Shown: one piece after another, positions 25,849-34,554 of the stretch
Layout of the letters: the number at the start of each line of letters is the position of its first letter
How positions within the stretch are numbered: position 1 is the first letter of the stretch
Assembly (NCBI GenBank): GCA_030627905.1
Contig: DAOVRZ010000020.1
Coordinates: 1 to 63,260, forward strand
DNA: 63,260 nt
Direction: 5' to 3'
Origin: JAGMES01 sp023128035
Lineage (GTDB): Bacteria > Bacillota > Halanaerobiia > DY22613
The notes under the pieces: model-generated
What the model was told of the DNA's origin: nothing
Database searches by the model: none
Seen by the model: the letters and a program-made list of their open reading frames with translations, nothing else
Position numbers and translations under genes: made by a program

Positions 25849-25886
25849 TCTAAAGAAAGTCCCCGTGTTGTGGGACTTTCTTTAGA
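25849..25886 (+). terminator. Perfect 15-bp hairpin after acpP, without T tract
   Basis: TCTAAAGAAAGTCCC / GGGACTTTCTTTAGA with an 8-nt loop. As no T run follows, it more likely protects the acpP message 3' end or attenuates read-through into fabF than acts as a full terminator. Confidence 0.6.
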
Positions 25887-25973
25887 AACTATTTGTAGAT
25901 AGTAACTATTTCTCGCTATGCGTGCAATAGTTATTTATTATAGGTAATTGCTTCTAAAGGAGGTATATTGAAA

Positions 25974-27215
25974 GTGGAAAGAAGAGTAGTTGTAACAGGT
26001 ATGGGTGTCATAACTCCCGTAGGTAGTGGGGTTGATAACTTTTGGAATGCATTAATAAATGGAGAATCTGGTATTGATTATATCGATGCCTTTGATACGA
26101 GTAATTTTCCGGTTAAAATTGCGGGTCAAGTAAGAGATTTTAATCCTGATGATTACTTTGATAAAAAAGAAACGAAACGTTTAGATCGTTTTGCGCAATT
26201 TGCGATAGTAACTTCTTTGATGGCTGTAAAGGATGCTGGGTTACCTATTCCTCCAGTAGATGCGGAACGTGTTGGGGTAATTATTGGTTCCGGAATTGGT
26301 GGATTAGCTACTTTAGAAAAACAGGTTAAAATTTTAAACGAAAAAGGTCCACGGCGTGTTAGCCCGTTTTATATTCCAATGATGATCTCTAATATGGCTT
26401 CTGGCCAAGTATCTATTTATTGTGGTGCTAAAGGACCTAACTCTACCGCAGTAACTGCGTGTGCATCTTCATCTACTGCTATCGGTGATGCTTCTGAAAT
26501 TATTCGTCGCGGTGATGCTGATGTGATGATTGCTGGTGGAAGTGAAGCAACCGTTACTCCTAGTGCGATAGCTGGTTTTTCTAATATGAAAGCACTTTCT
26601 ACTCGTAATGATGATCCAAAAGCTGCAAGTCGTCCTTTTGATAAAGATCGTGATGGTTTCGTTTTGAGTGAAGGTTCAGGAGTTATAATTTTAGAAGAAT
26701 TAGAACATGCCAAAAAACGTGGTGCAAAGATCTATGGAGAAATTATTGGGTATGGTTTGTCTGGTGATGCTCACCATATTACTGAACCTGCTCCAGAAGG
26801 GGAAGGCGCTGCTCGCTGTATGCAGATGGCAATAAATAAAGCAAGCATTGATCCAACTGAGGTAGATTATATTAATGCTCATGGTACATCAACTCCTAAA
26901 AATGATAAGTTTGAAACCATGGCAATTAAAACTGTCTTTGGTGAACATGCAAAGAAAGTAGCAATTAGTTCGACTAAATCTATGACAGGTCATTTGTTGG
27001 GTGCTACTGGTGCTATCGAAGCAGTTGTTAGTTTAATGGCGATTAAAGAAGATACTATTCCTCCAACCATTAACTATGAAACCCCAGATCCTGAATGTGA
27101 TCTTTACTACGTTCCAAATAAACCAGAGAAACGAACTGTTAATATTGCTCTCTCAAATTCTTTAGGATTTGGTGGACATAATGCAACTTTAATTTTTAAA
27201 AAGTTCTCTGAGTAA
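25974..27215 (+). CDS. fabF: Beta-ketoacyl-ACP synthase II
   Basis: 413 residues. Elongating condensing enzyme. Cys163 in TACASSSTAI, His in NAHGTST and His in TGHLLGATGA form the active site; GFGGHNATL marks the C-terminus. GTG 25974 lies 9 nt after AAAGGAGGT, better spaced than TTG 25968. 14 nt before rnc. Confidence 0.97.
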   Translation: MERRVVVTGMGVITPVGSGVDNFWNALINGESGIDYIDAFDTSNFPVKIAGQVRDFNPDDYFDKKETKRLDRFAQFAIVTSLMAVKDAGLPIPPVDAERVGVIIGSGIGGLATLEKQVKILNEKGPRRVSPFYIPMMISNMASGQVSIYCGAKGPNSTAVTACASSSTAIGDASEIIRRGDADVMIAGGSEATVTPSAIAGFSNMKALSTRNDDPKAASRPFDKDRDGFVLSEGSGVIILEELEHAKKRGAKIYGEIIGYGLSGDAHHITEPAPEGEGAARCMQMAINKASIDPTEVDYINAHGTSTPKNDKFETMAIKTVFGEHAKKVAISSTKSMTGHLLGATGAIEAVVSLMAIKEDTIPPTINYETPDPECDLYYVPNKPEKRTVNIALSNSLGFGGHNATLIFKKFSE

Positions 27216-27229
27216 AAGGTTGTGAGCTA

Positions 27230-27943
27230 ATGAATCAAAATACAAAATCTCTAAATATGCTTGAAAAACAGATCAATGTAGAGTTTAAAAATAAAGCATA
27301 TTTAAAAAAATCGATGACACATAAGTCATATGCCAACGAAAATCGGCATAAAAAAGCTAAGCCAAATGAGCGTCTTGAATTTTTGGGAGATGCTGTTTTG
27401 AACTTAGTTATAAGTGAATATATTTTCAAAAGATACCCAAATTATCCAGAGGGGGAATTGGCAAAAACCAGAGCAGTTGTGGTCAGTTCCCTAACTCTGG
27501 CCCGCATCTCGAAAAGAATTAATTTAGGTCAATTTCTTTTGTTAGGAAAAGGAGAAGAGATGACTGGTGGTAGAGAACGGGATTCAATTCTTGCGGATGT
27601 TTTTGAAGCTTTGCTTGGAGGAATTTATTTAGATCAAGGACTAGAGGTAGCTAGAGAATTTATACATGCCCATCTTATTGATGAAATTTTAAGTGTGGAG
27701 CGTGGGGAACATATACATGATTATAAGACCCTTTTGCAGGAAGAAATTCAAAAGCGTTCTAATACTAGACCTATATATCAAGTTGCTAGTGAAGAAGGGC
27801 CAGATCATAACAAACAGTTCGACATTGAAGTTGAATTTAGCGGCAAAATTATTGGTAAGGGAACTGGGAAAAGTAAAAAAGATGCTCAGCAGAAAGCCGC
27901 TGAGGATGCTCTTCAAAGATTTGAAAGGATGACCGATCTATGA
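27230..27943 (+). CDS. rnc: Ribonuclease III
   Basis: 237 residues. Catalytic domain with NERLEFLGDAVLNLVI signature and the second acidic DVFEALLGGIYLD motif, then a C-terminal double-stranded RNA binding domain (about 160-235, GKGTGKSKKDAQQKAAEDAL). Processes rRNA precursors and structured mRNAs. Placement after acpP-fabF is the usual Firmicute order. Overlaps the next gene by 4 nt (ATGA). The long hairpins in this operon are potential substrates. Confidence 0.97.
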   Translation: MNQNTKSLNMLEKQINVEFKNKAYLKKSMTHKSYANENRHKKAKPNERLEFLGDAVLNLVISEYIFKRYPNYPEGELAKTRAVVVSSLTLARISKRINLGQFLLLGKGEEMTGGRERDSILADVFEALLGGIYLDQGLEVAREFIHAHLIDEILSVERGEHIHDYKTLLQEEIQKRSNTRPIYQVASEEGPDHNKQFDIEVEFSGKIIGKGTGKSKKDAQQKAAEDALQRFERMTDL

Positions 27944-29187
27944 GTAAGGCCATCAAAATCATTGTTATAGGAGCGGGTGCTGGCGGTTTAATGGCAGCTG
28001 GAGTTGCAGCAAAAGAAGGAGCAGATGTAACGATTTTTGAAAAAAAAGATCGTCCTGGAATTAAAATTATGATATCTGGTAAAGGACGTTGTAATTTGAC
28101 TAATGAAGCAGATACTGAAACTTTTGTAAAGAATTTTCCAGATACTGGACGTTTTCTCTATACAGCTTTATATAACTTCTCAAATTGGCAGCTTGTTGAT
28201 TTTTTTGAAAAATACGGCGTTCCTACACAGGTTGAACGGGGGGGACGTATTTTTACTGCCTCTGGCAAAGCAAAAGATGTGGTTGATGGATTACTTAAGT
28301 TTTTGAAAGAGTTTGGAGTTAGTTTGAGATTAAATACCCCTGTAGATCAAATTGTTATTTCAGAAGGTAAGGTAGTAGGAGTTAAAACAAGAGAGGGAAA
28401 GTTATTTCCCGCAGATCGCGTAATTCTTGCAACTGGGGGATCTTCATACCCAGGCACAGGTTCTACCGGCGATGGATATAAGATGTCTGAAAAATTGGGT
28501 CATACTATTCAACCATTATTACCTTCTTTGGTGCCTCTTATTACGGAAGAAGGATGGGTGCTTCAATTGCAAGGATTATCTTTGAGAAATGTTAATTTAA
28601 CTGTTTCTCAAAACGACTGTGTTATTGGTAAGGAATTTGGTGAGATGTTATTTACCCATTATGGGGTTTCAGGACCGATTGTCTTGACTATGAGTCGAGA
28701 TGTGGTGTCTTTACTACAAAATGGCCCAATAAAGGCTAGTCTTGATCTAAAGCCTGCATTAGACCATGAGACACTAGATCAACGAATTCAACGAGACTTT
28801 CAAAAATATCTCAATAAGAATTATAAGAATTCTTTGAATGATCTTTTGCCAAAGAAATTGATTCCAGTTGTTATTAAACTGAGTGAAATTTCTGAGGATA
28901 AAAAGGTTCACCAAATTACAACAAAAGAGAGAAGACGGTTAGGTGCATTAATAAAAAATATGGTCTTTACTATAGTTGACCACCGTGGTTTTCAAGATGC
29001 AATTGTCACAAGAGGTGGTGTAAAAACAAAAGAGATTAATCCAAAAACAATGGAGTCAAAAATAACTGAGGGTTTATACTTCGCAGGTGAAGTGATTAAT
29101 ATTGATGGCTATACTGGGGGTTTTAATTTACAGGCAGCTTTTTCAACTGGTTATCTTGCCGGGTTTTCTGTAGTCATGAAGGGATAA
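27940..29187 (+). CDS. BaiN/HI0933-family FAD-dependent oxidoreductase
   Basis: 415 residues. N-terminal dinucleotide-binding GAGAGGLMAAGVAAKEG, then SGKGRCNLTN, ATGGSSYPGTGSTGDGY and the C-terminal FAGEVINIDGYTGGFNLQAAFSTG typical of this flavoprotein family. Function in most bacteria is unknown; some members reduce bile acid intermediates, but there is nothing here to support that. ATG overlaps the rnc stop by 4 nt, so it is translated with rnc. Confidence 0.9.
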   Translation: MSKAIKIIVIGAGAGGLMAAGVAAKEGADVTIFEKKDRPGIKIMISGKGRCNLTNEADTETFVKNFPDTGRFLYTALYNFSNWQLVDFFEKYGVPTQVERGGRIFTASGKAKDVVDGLLKFLKEFGVSLRLNTPVDQIVISEGKVVGVKTREGKLFPADRVILATGGSSYPGTGSTGDGYKMSEKLGHTIQPLLPSLVPLITEEGWVLQLQGLSLRNVNLTVSQNDCVIGKEFGEMLFTHYGVSGPIVLTMSRDVVSLLQNGPIKASLDLKPALDHETLDQRIQRDFQKYLNKNYKNSLNDLLPKKLIPVVIKLSEISEDKKVHQITTKERRRLGALIKNMVFTIVDHRGFQDAIVTRGGVKTKEINPKTMESKITEGLYFAGEVINIDGYTGGFNLQAAFSTGYLAGFSVVMKG

Positions 29188-29250
29188 ACATGTTTTTTCT
29201 CTCATAGAATGTTATATAAGCATTTTGTGATGAGAAAGGACTGATGAATT

Positions 29251-29706
29251 TTGATCTGTACAGATCGATTTATAAAGTGGATTGTCACTGTAGGATTGAT
29301 CTTGTTAATTACCATTCAGATAATGATGCGATTTGATGGGACACAGCATTATTTAAAATTAGTAGAAAGCCGGATACAAGGTTGGGTAGGTACTGAAGTT
29401 AAAGAAGTTGTGGTATTTAATAGGGAAGAATATATCACCCTAAAGCTATTAAATGGAGCTATTCACAAAGCTAGGGTATTGCTAAATAATGAAAGAGATT
29501 ATTATTTTTCTAAGTCAACTATACAGATTCCTGTCAAAGATGGTGATTTATTAATTCTGGATACTCGGGGAATAAGTGAAGCTTTATGGTTTGAAGTTAT
29601 TGATTTTTCAGATAAGATTACAAGTTTAAAATTTGGCCAGCAATTTAGGGTAAAGAATGATCTACAAGTTATCTCAATTGAGGTAAATAGTCAGAGAAAA
29701 TTTTGA
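29251..29706 (+). CDS. Small single-pass membrane protein of unknown function
   Basis: 151 residues. One N-terminal transmembrane segment (about 9-26) followed by a soluble region rich in beta-strand-like alternation, predicted outside. TTG 29251 is the most plausible start (AAAGGACTGATG upstream); the ATG 7 nt before it is out of frame. I do not recognise a family. It lies between the flavoprotein and cmk and is followed by a 20-bp perfect hairpin. Confidence 0.6.
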   Translation: MICTDRFIKWIVTVGLILLITIQIMMRFDGTQHYLKLVESRIQGWVGTEVKEVVVFNREEYITLKLLNGAIHKARVLLNNERDYYFSKSTIQIPVKDGDLLILDTRGISEALWFEVIDFSDKITSLKFGQQFRVKNDLQVISIEVNSQRKF

Positions 29707-29717
29707 AATCCATTATT

Positions 29718-29778
29718 TAATATACCCTCTATAGGTTATCACTAAAAATTAGTATGACAACCTATAGAGGGTATATTA
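29718..29778 (+). repeat. 20-bp perfect inverted repeat, possible terminator
   Basis: TAATATACCCTCTATAGGTT and its exact complement, separated by a 21-nt loop. No clear T tract after the stem. The core CCTCTATAG resembles the hairpin core in the family 3 repeats. Confidence 0.6.
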
Positions 29779-29901
29779 ATTTTAGCGTAAGGATTTTTTT
29801 GTTATATACCTAATTTTTAAAAATCATGAGAAGGAAATTATATTGAAATCTTGAATATAGAATGGATGTTGTATTTTTACCTTTGAAAGGATGATGTTTA
29901 C

Positions 29902-30585
29902 ATGGGAGAAAAATTAGTTATTGCCATTGATGGTCCTGCAGGTGCTGGAAAGAGTACTACCGCAAAAGCAGTCGCTTTACGTTTAGGTTATAAGTATATA
30001 GATACGGGAGCAATGTATCGAGTGATTACTCTTCTTGCATTAGAGAATAAAATATCGTTGGCTGAAGAAAATCTATTGACTAAGTTTTCAGAAGAAGCAA
30101 ATATCAATTTTGCTCCGATTGAATCAGCAAATAATACTGTTTATCTTAATAAAAGAGAAGTTACAGAAGAAATTCGTTCAGATAAAGTGAATGATAATGT
30201 TTCTTTGGTTGCTAAAATTTTTGGAGTAAGAGAGGCACTGGTTAAAAAACAACGTTTGATGGCTCAAAGTGGCGGTATTGTTATGGATGGACGTGATATT
30301 GGAACTGTGGTTTTACCTCAAGCAGATTTAAAAATTTTTCTAACGGCTTCTTTAGAAACCCGTGCTCAGCGCCGGTTGGATGAAATGAAGTCTAAGGAAG
30401 AAGGCTTACAAGTGGAATACACTAAAATCAAGGACAACCTTCAAAAAAGAGATTTGATCGACTCAGGAAGGGAAGTTTCACCTCTGAAAAAGGCTGAAGA
30501 TTGTATAGAAGTGGATACAACAGGTATGACTATTGATAAAGTTGTGCAAAAAATTATTGCTTTAGCTGAGGGGGTTTGTAAATGA
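29902..30585 (+). CDS. cmk: Cytidylate kinase
   Basis: 227 residues. Phosphorylates CMP/dCMP. P-loop GPAGAGKSTTAKA at the N-terminus, YIDTGAMYR substrate loop, MDGRDIGTVVLP and a LID with RAQRRLDEM. ATG 29902 follows GAAAGGATGATG. The gene overlaps plsC by 4 nt (ATGA), the usual cmk-plsC-ispH-rpsA order. Confidence 0.97.
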   Translation: MGEKLVIAIDGPAGAGKSTTAKAVALRLGYKYIDTGAMYRVITLLALENKISLAEENLLTKFSEEANINFAPIESANNTVYLNKREVTEEIRSDKVNDNVSLVAKIFGVREALVKKQRLMAQSGGIVMDGRDIGTVVLPQADLKIFLTASLETRAQRRLDEMKSKEEGLQVEYTKIKDNLQKRDLIDSGREVSPLKKAEDCIEVDTTGMTIDKVVQKIIALAEGVCK

Positions 30586-31175
30586 ACTTGATTTATTGGT
30601 TTTCCAGGCGACTAGTTTGGATATATCTTAAAGTTTTTAAAGGTTTTACTATATATGGGTTAGAGAATATTCCAAAAGAAGGATCATTGATAGTGGTTGG
30701 TAATCATACCAGTTTCCTTGATCCACTTGTATTGGGAGTAGCTATGAATCGGATGGTTCGGGTTATGGCTAAACATGAGCTTTTTAAAAAATTAGGAATT
30801 GACTGGTTTCTTCGCCAATTGGGGGCATTTCCAGTTAAACGAGGACAAGCTGATTTAAAAGCAATGCGGAAATCTTTAAAGATTTTAAAGCATGGTGGGG
30901 TATTGGGTGTTTTTCCTGAAGGTACACGAAACAAATCAGGACAATTAGGTAAAGCACAGCTTGGAATTGTAAAGATCGCGTTAAGGACAAAAGCTCTTAT
31001 TTTACCCTGTGGATTAATTAATATTTCTAGTGGTAAAAAGCCATTTATTGCGAACATTGGTAAACCTCTTACTCTTGATAAGTACTATGGACTTAAGCTT
31101 ACTAAAGAAGAAGAGGAAAAAATAGGGAAATTCATTATGGATGAGATTGCTAAGCTTTTAGAATTGGATAGGTGA
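30582..31175 (+). CDS. plsC: 1-acyl-sn-glycerol-3-phosphate acyltransferase
   Basis: 197 residues. Makes phosphatidic acid from lysophosphatidic acid. Motif I NHTSFLDP, motif III FPEGTRNKSG, with GAFPVKRG between. N-terminal hydrophobic region probably sits in the inner membrane. Completes, with plsX, plsY and gpsA elsewhere in this window, the whole path from glycerol phosphate to phosphatidic acid. Confidence 0.95.
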   Translation: MNLIYWFSRRLVWIYLKVFKGFTIYGLENIPKEGSLIVVGNHTSFLDPLVLGVAMNRMVRVMAKHELFKKLGIDWFLRQLGAFPVKRGQADLKAMRKSLKILKHGGVLGVFPEGTRNKSGQLGKAQLGIVKIALRTKALILPCGLINISSGKKPFIANIGKPLTLDKYYGLKLTKEEEEKIGKFIMDEIAKLLELDR

Positions 31176-31302
31176 AATAATATTTAATAGGAGATAGAAG
31201 TCTATAAGAAGTAATATAGGAATTCTCTTACTTTTTGCACAGTTTTTTTTTCAGTCAGGAAGGAATATAGATTTAAATGACGAATGATATATCGTGGTAC
31301 TT

Positions 31303-31419
31303 GTTTTAACAGCATTTTCGGAAGGCATAAATATCCTCCATCTTTTACAAGTGGGGAAGCTTGTTTCAAATAATTAGCTTTCTGTGGGGTTACAAATCCT
31401 CTTCCGAAAGTTGTTAAAC
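31303..31419 (+). repeat. Palindromic repeat, family 3
   Basis: Left arm GTTTTAACAGCATTTTCGGA and right arm TCCGAAAGTTGTTAAAC flank internal hairpin-like sequence with CCTCCATCTTTTACAAGTGG. Related ends occur at 8669, 47019 and 53664. It fills the start of the 395-nt gap before ispH-rpsA. Confidence 0.6.
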
Positions 31420-31422
31420 TTA

Positions 31423-31538
31423 AGATGGTAATAACGTAGTTATTACATCGACTTTAATTGTGCGTTTGCGCGAGTAATATACAGCCTAAAACTGGGGAAT
31501 GCTAGATGCAATAACATAGTTATTATTTCGGCTTTAAC
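31423..31538 (+). promoter_or_regulatory. Tandem operator-like palindromes upstream of ispH-rpsA
   Basis: A roughly 33-nt unit occurs twice, 82 nt apart. The first contains GTAATAACGTAGTTATTAC (31428-31446; exact 8-bp arms around a 3-nt centre), the second AATAACATAGTTATT (31510-31524), and each is followed by TCGRCTTTAA. Such paired palindromes suggest a dimeric regulator bound to both sites, or a duplicated promoter segment. No good -35/-10 pair was found with confidence. Confidence 0.4.
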
Positions 31539-31570
31539 AGCTTTATGGTTTGTTGTTGGATGGGGAGGTG

Positions 31571-33658
31571 ATGGTTCTGGAGATTGTCTTAGCAGATCAT
31601 GCTGGTTTCTGCTATGGGGTTAAACGAGCAACAGATTTAGTTATTAATCTTGCAAAAAATTCTGAACGACCTTTATTTACTCTGGGTCCATTGATTCACA
31701 ATCCACAAGTGGTTGAATATTTAGAAACTTTTGGTGTTCAGGCGATTGATGATTATAAGGATGTAGATGAGGGAATTATTTTTATTCGCTCTCATGGTGT
31801 TCCAGATCATATTATTAGTGAGATAAAACAATGTGATTTGAAAGTTGTTGATGCTACATGCCCATTTGTGAAAAGGGCTCAAGAGTATGCAAAGAAGCTT
31901 CATGAGGATGGTTATCAGGTTATCATTTGTGGAGATGAGAACCATCCAGAAGTAATTGGTATCGTTGGTTCGATTAATTACAATGCTCTAGTAGTAAAAA
32001 ATGCATCTGAATTAGCCAAACATAACTTAAGGCGTAAAGTCGGAGTTGTTGCACAAACAACTTTATCTATACAACAGTTAGAGGATGTAGTTACCCAATT
32101 GGTGCATCAAGTAAAAGAGTTAAAGGTATTTAATACGATTTGCACCACCACAGAAGAAAGGCAGAAAGAGGCATCTGATTTAGCTAATAAAGTTGATTTG
32201 ATGCTGGTAATTGGTGGCAAAAATAGTGCAAATACCAATCGTCTAGCGGAAATTTGCCGAAATGTTGGGATTCCAACTTATCTTATTGAAACGGCAGATG
32301 AACTTAAAAATGATTGGTTTAATGGCATCCACAGTGTGGGTGTTACAGCAGGGGCTTCAACCCCGAACTGGATAATTAAGGAGGTCATAAGATTTATGAG
32401 TGAATTTACTGAAGAAAAAAAAGAAGTCTTAACTGAAGAGGTTTCCAAAGAGGTGTCTCAGGAGGTTAAGACAGATGATCAAAAAAATATGATGCTTGAT
32501 CATTCTATTCCTCATCTTAAGAAAGGTGAGAAAATCAAAGGCACTGTTATACAAGTTAAAGATGATAGTGTTTTTGTAAACATTGGATATAAATCAGAGG
32601 GGCTGATTACTCTGGAAGAACTATCCTTCCAACCTGTTCAATCTGCTCACGAAGTCGTTAAAGAGGGCGACGAACTTGAAGTAGTTGTTTTGGGTATTGA
32701 CGAAGAAGAGGGAATTGTTAAAGTTTCCCACAAACGTGCTGCCCGTGAACAAGCTTGGGAAGCTATTATGAGTGCTTACGAGAAGGGCGAAATTCTTGAA
32801 GCCAAGGTTACTAGAGTTGTTAAAGGTGGTCTGGTTGCCGATGTTGGTTTAAGAGGTTTTATCCCTGCTTCTCATGTTGATATTGATTATGTTGAAAATT
32901 TAGAACAATTTGTTGGTCAAACTCTGCAATTAAAAGTTATTGAAGTTGATAGAGCAAACAACAATGTTGTTCTTTCCAGAAAAGCTATTATGGAAGTAGA
33001 AAGAAAAGCTAAGAAAGCTGAAACTTTAGCTAACTTACAAGAAGGCCAGTCTATTGAAGGTACTGTTACCAAAATAGTTGACTTTGGTGCTTTCATTGAT
33101 TTAGGTGGCGTTGAGGGATTATTACATATCTCTGAAATGTCTTGGGGTCGGATTAATCATCCGTCAGAAATAATTAAAGAAAGAGATGCTATCACAGTTA
33201 AGGTATTAAAAGTAGACAATGAAAAAGAAAGAATTGCTTTGGGCTTGAAGCAAATTTTACCTGATCCATGGTCTGAGTTTTTAGCTAAACATCAAGAAGG
33301 TGAAGTTGTTACAGGTACCATTACCAAAACTGTTGACTTTGGTGCATTTATGGAAATTGAATCAGGTGTTGAAGGTTTAATCCATATCTCTCAATTGTCT
33401 CGTCGTCATGTGGAAACTCCAACTGAAGTTGTTAAAGCTGGAGACAAAGTAGAAGCTAAAATCCTTAATATCAATGAAAAAGACCGTAAAGTTGGTCTTT
33501 CAATGAAAGAGTTAGAACCTGCTCCTGCTCAAAAGCCAAGGGTTGAAAAACCTAAAAAAGCGAGAAAAGAAAAAACATTTGAAACCTATTCAACTGCTCC
33601 AAAAGAAACTAGTGGATTCTCTATAGGTGAAATGGTAGGAGATATTTTTAAGTCATAG
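31571..33658 (+). CDS. ispH: IspH (HMB-PP reductase) fused to ribosomal protein S1
   Basis: 695 residues. Residues 1-280 are IspH, the last enzyme of the MEP isoprenoid path, with cluster ligands Cys14 (AGFCYGV), Cys97 (ATCPFVK) and Cys191 (TICTTTEE). From about 310 on there are four S1 RNA-binding repeats (GTVIQVKDDSVFVNIGYKSE; AKVTRVVKGG; GTVTKIVDFGAF; GTITKTVDFGAF) and a basic Lys/Ala/Pro tail. This fusion is known in Clostridia and relatives. Start chosen at ATG 31571 by family length, though GGGAGG is only 2-3 nt upstream; an in-frame TTG at 31550 has no ribosome site. Confidence 0.95.
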   Translation: MVLEIVLADHAGFCYGVKRATDLVINLAKNSERPLFTLGPLIHNPQVVEYLETFGVQAIDDYKDVDEGIIFIRSHGVPDHIISEIKQCDLKVVDATCPFVKRAQEYAKKLHEDGYQVIICGDENHPEVIGIVGSINYNALVVKNASELAKHNLRRKVGVVAQTTLSIQQLEDVVTQLVHQVKELKVFNTICTTTEERQKEASDLANKVDLMLVIGGKNSANTNRLAEICRNVGIPTYLIETADELKNDWFNGIHSVGVTAGASTPNWIIKEVIRFMSEFTEEKKEVLTEEVSKEVSQEVKTDDQKNMMLDHSIPHLKKGEKIKGTVIQVKDDSVFVNIGYKSEGLITLEELSFQPVQSAHEVVKEGDELEVVVLGIDEEEGIVKVSHKRAAREQAWEAIMSAYEKGEILEAKVTRVVKGGLVADVGLRGFIPASHVDIDYVENLEQFVGQTLQLKVIEVDRANNNVVLSRKAIMEVERKAKKAETLANLQEGQSIEGTVTKIVDFGAFIDLGGVEGLLHISEMSWGRINHPSEIIKERDAITVKVLKVDNEKERIALGLKQILPDPWSEFLAKHQEGEVVTGTITKTVDFGAFMEIESGVEGLIHISQLSRRHVETPTEVVKAGDKVEAKILNINEKDRKVGLSMKELEPAPAQKPRVEKPKKARKEKTFETYSTAPKETSGFSIGEMVGDIFKS

Positions 33659-33676
33659 AAAATAAGTTATAAAGCA

Positions 33677-33716
33677 AAAGGAGAACCCTGAATTGTACAG
33701 TGGTTCTCCTTTTTTA
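33677..33716 (+). terminator. Terminator of ispH-rpsA
   Basis: AAAGGAGAACC / GGTTCTCCTTT with a 14-nt loop, followed by TTTTTTA. Confidence 0.9.
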
Positions 33717-33813
33717 GGAACTTCTGGAGCATTTAGCTTCAGGAGTTTTTCGTATAGGGGGAAGAATTTAGGGAAATATAAAGATGACACAATGAATTTT
33801 GGAGGTGGGCAAT

Positions 33814-34554
33814 GTGACCATTGGACTTTTTCTTTTAGTAGCTGTGGTTGTATTAATCTTTTTTGGAATTGCACAAAGAGTTTTGGATAGGTTACATTTA
33901 ACAGATAAGGCTGCAATTGTCTTTATTGTAGCAATGATTGCTGGAAGTTTTGTTGATATTCCGATTTCAAGTTCTCCGAAAATTGTTCTCAATGTTGGTG
34001 GTGGGATTATTCCTATAATTTTAGCAGGATATGTCTTATCAAAAGCAGGAACCACGAAAGAGTGGATTAGGGCGATAATTTCATCATTGGTAACAGGTAC
34101 GGCTATTTATCTTTTGGCTACATATTATTTCGTAAATACAGGACATACAAATCGTGAATTTGTGGATCCACAATACGCGTTTGCAATTGTAGCTGGGATT
34201 GTAGCTTATGTCGCTGGACGTTCAAGGCGATCAGCTTTTATTGCTGGAGTGTTGGGATTTTTGATTTTTAATTTGATTCAGGTTTATAGGATTACTTTTG
34301 GGGGAGTGAATGGAAGCGCAAATATTGGAGGCGCTGGAATCTTCGACACTATGGTTTTAGCTGGGATTATCGCTGTTGGTATTGCAGAAATAATTGGAGA
34401 AACTAGAGAACGCCTTGGTGGAGGGCCAGTAGATGGAGATGACAGGCCAAGTGGCCTACGCAATGCAGAATATGCCAGTTTTCTTGGAGAGAAACCAGAT
34501 GATCGGAGAAAAAGATTCCAGGTCAAAAAAGGAGGAAAAAACGATGAAAAATAA
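33814..34554 (+). CDS. DUF1614 membrane protein
   Basis: 246 residues with about six hydrophobic segments, the first immediately at the N-terminus (TIGLFLLVAVVVLIFF), and a charged cytoplasmic tail of about 45 residues (DDRPSGLRNAEYASFLGEKP). The segment PKIVLNVGGGIIPIILAGYVL is typical of DUF1614 proteins. GTG 33814 is preceded by TTGGAGGTGGG. Its 3' end overlaps spoIIP by 11 nt, and the family often lies next to sporulation genes, so a role in spore development is plausible but unproven. Confidence 0.8.
   Translation: MTIGLFLLVAVVVLIFFGIAQRVLDRLHLTDKAAIVFIVAMIAGSFVDIPISSSPKIVLNVGGGIIPIILAGYVLSKAGTTKEWIRAIISSLVTGTAIYLLATYYFVNTGHTNREFVDPQYAFAIVAGIVAYVAGRSRRSAFIAGVLGFLIFNLIQVYRITFGGVNGSANIGGAGIFDTMVLAGIIAVGIAEIIGETRERLGGGPVDGDDRPSGLRNAEYASFLGEKPDDRRKRFQVKKGGKNDEK

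Noticed and set aside
31550..31570. Upstream TTG/TTG starts for IspH-S1
   Set aside because: They lack a ribosome site and would add seven residues not seen in the family; ATG 31571 kept although its spacing is short.
33653..34055. Minus-strand open frames opposite DUF1614 and the ispH-rpsA terminator
   Set aside because: Shadow frames of real + strand genes; no start signals.
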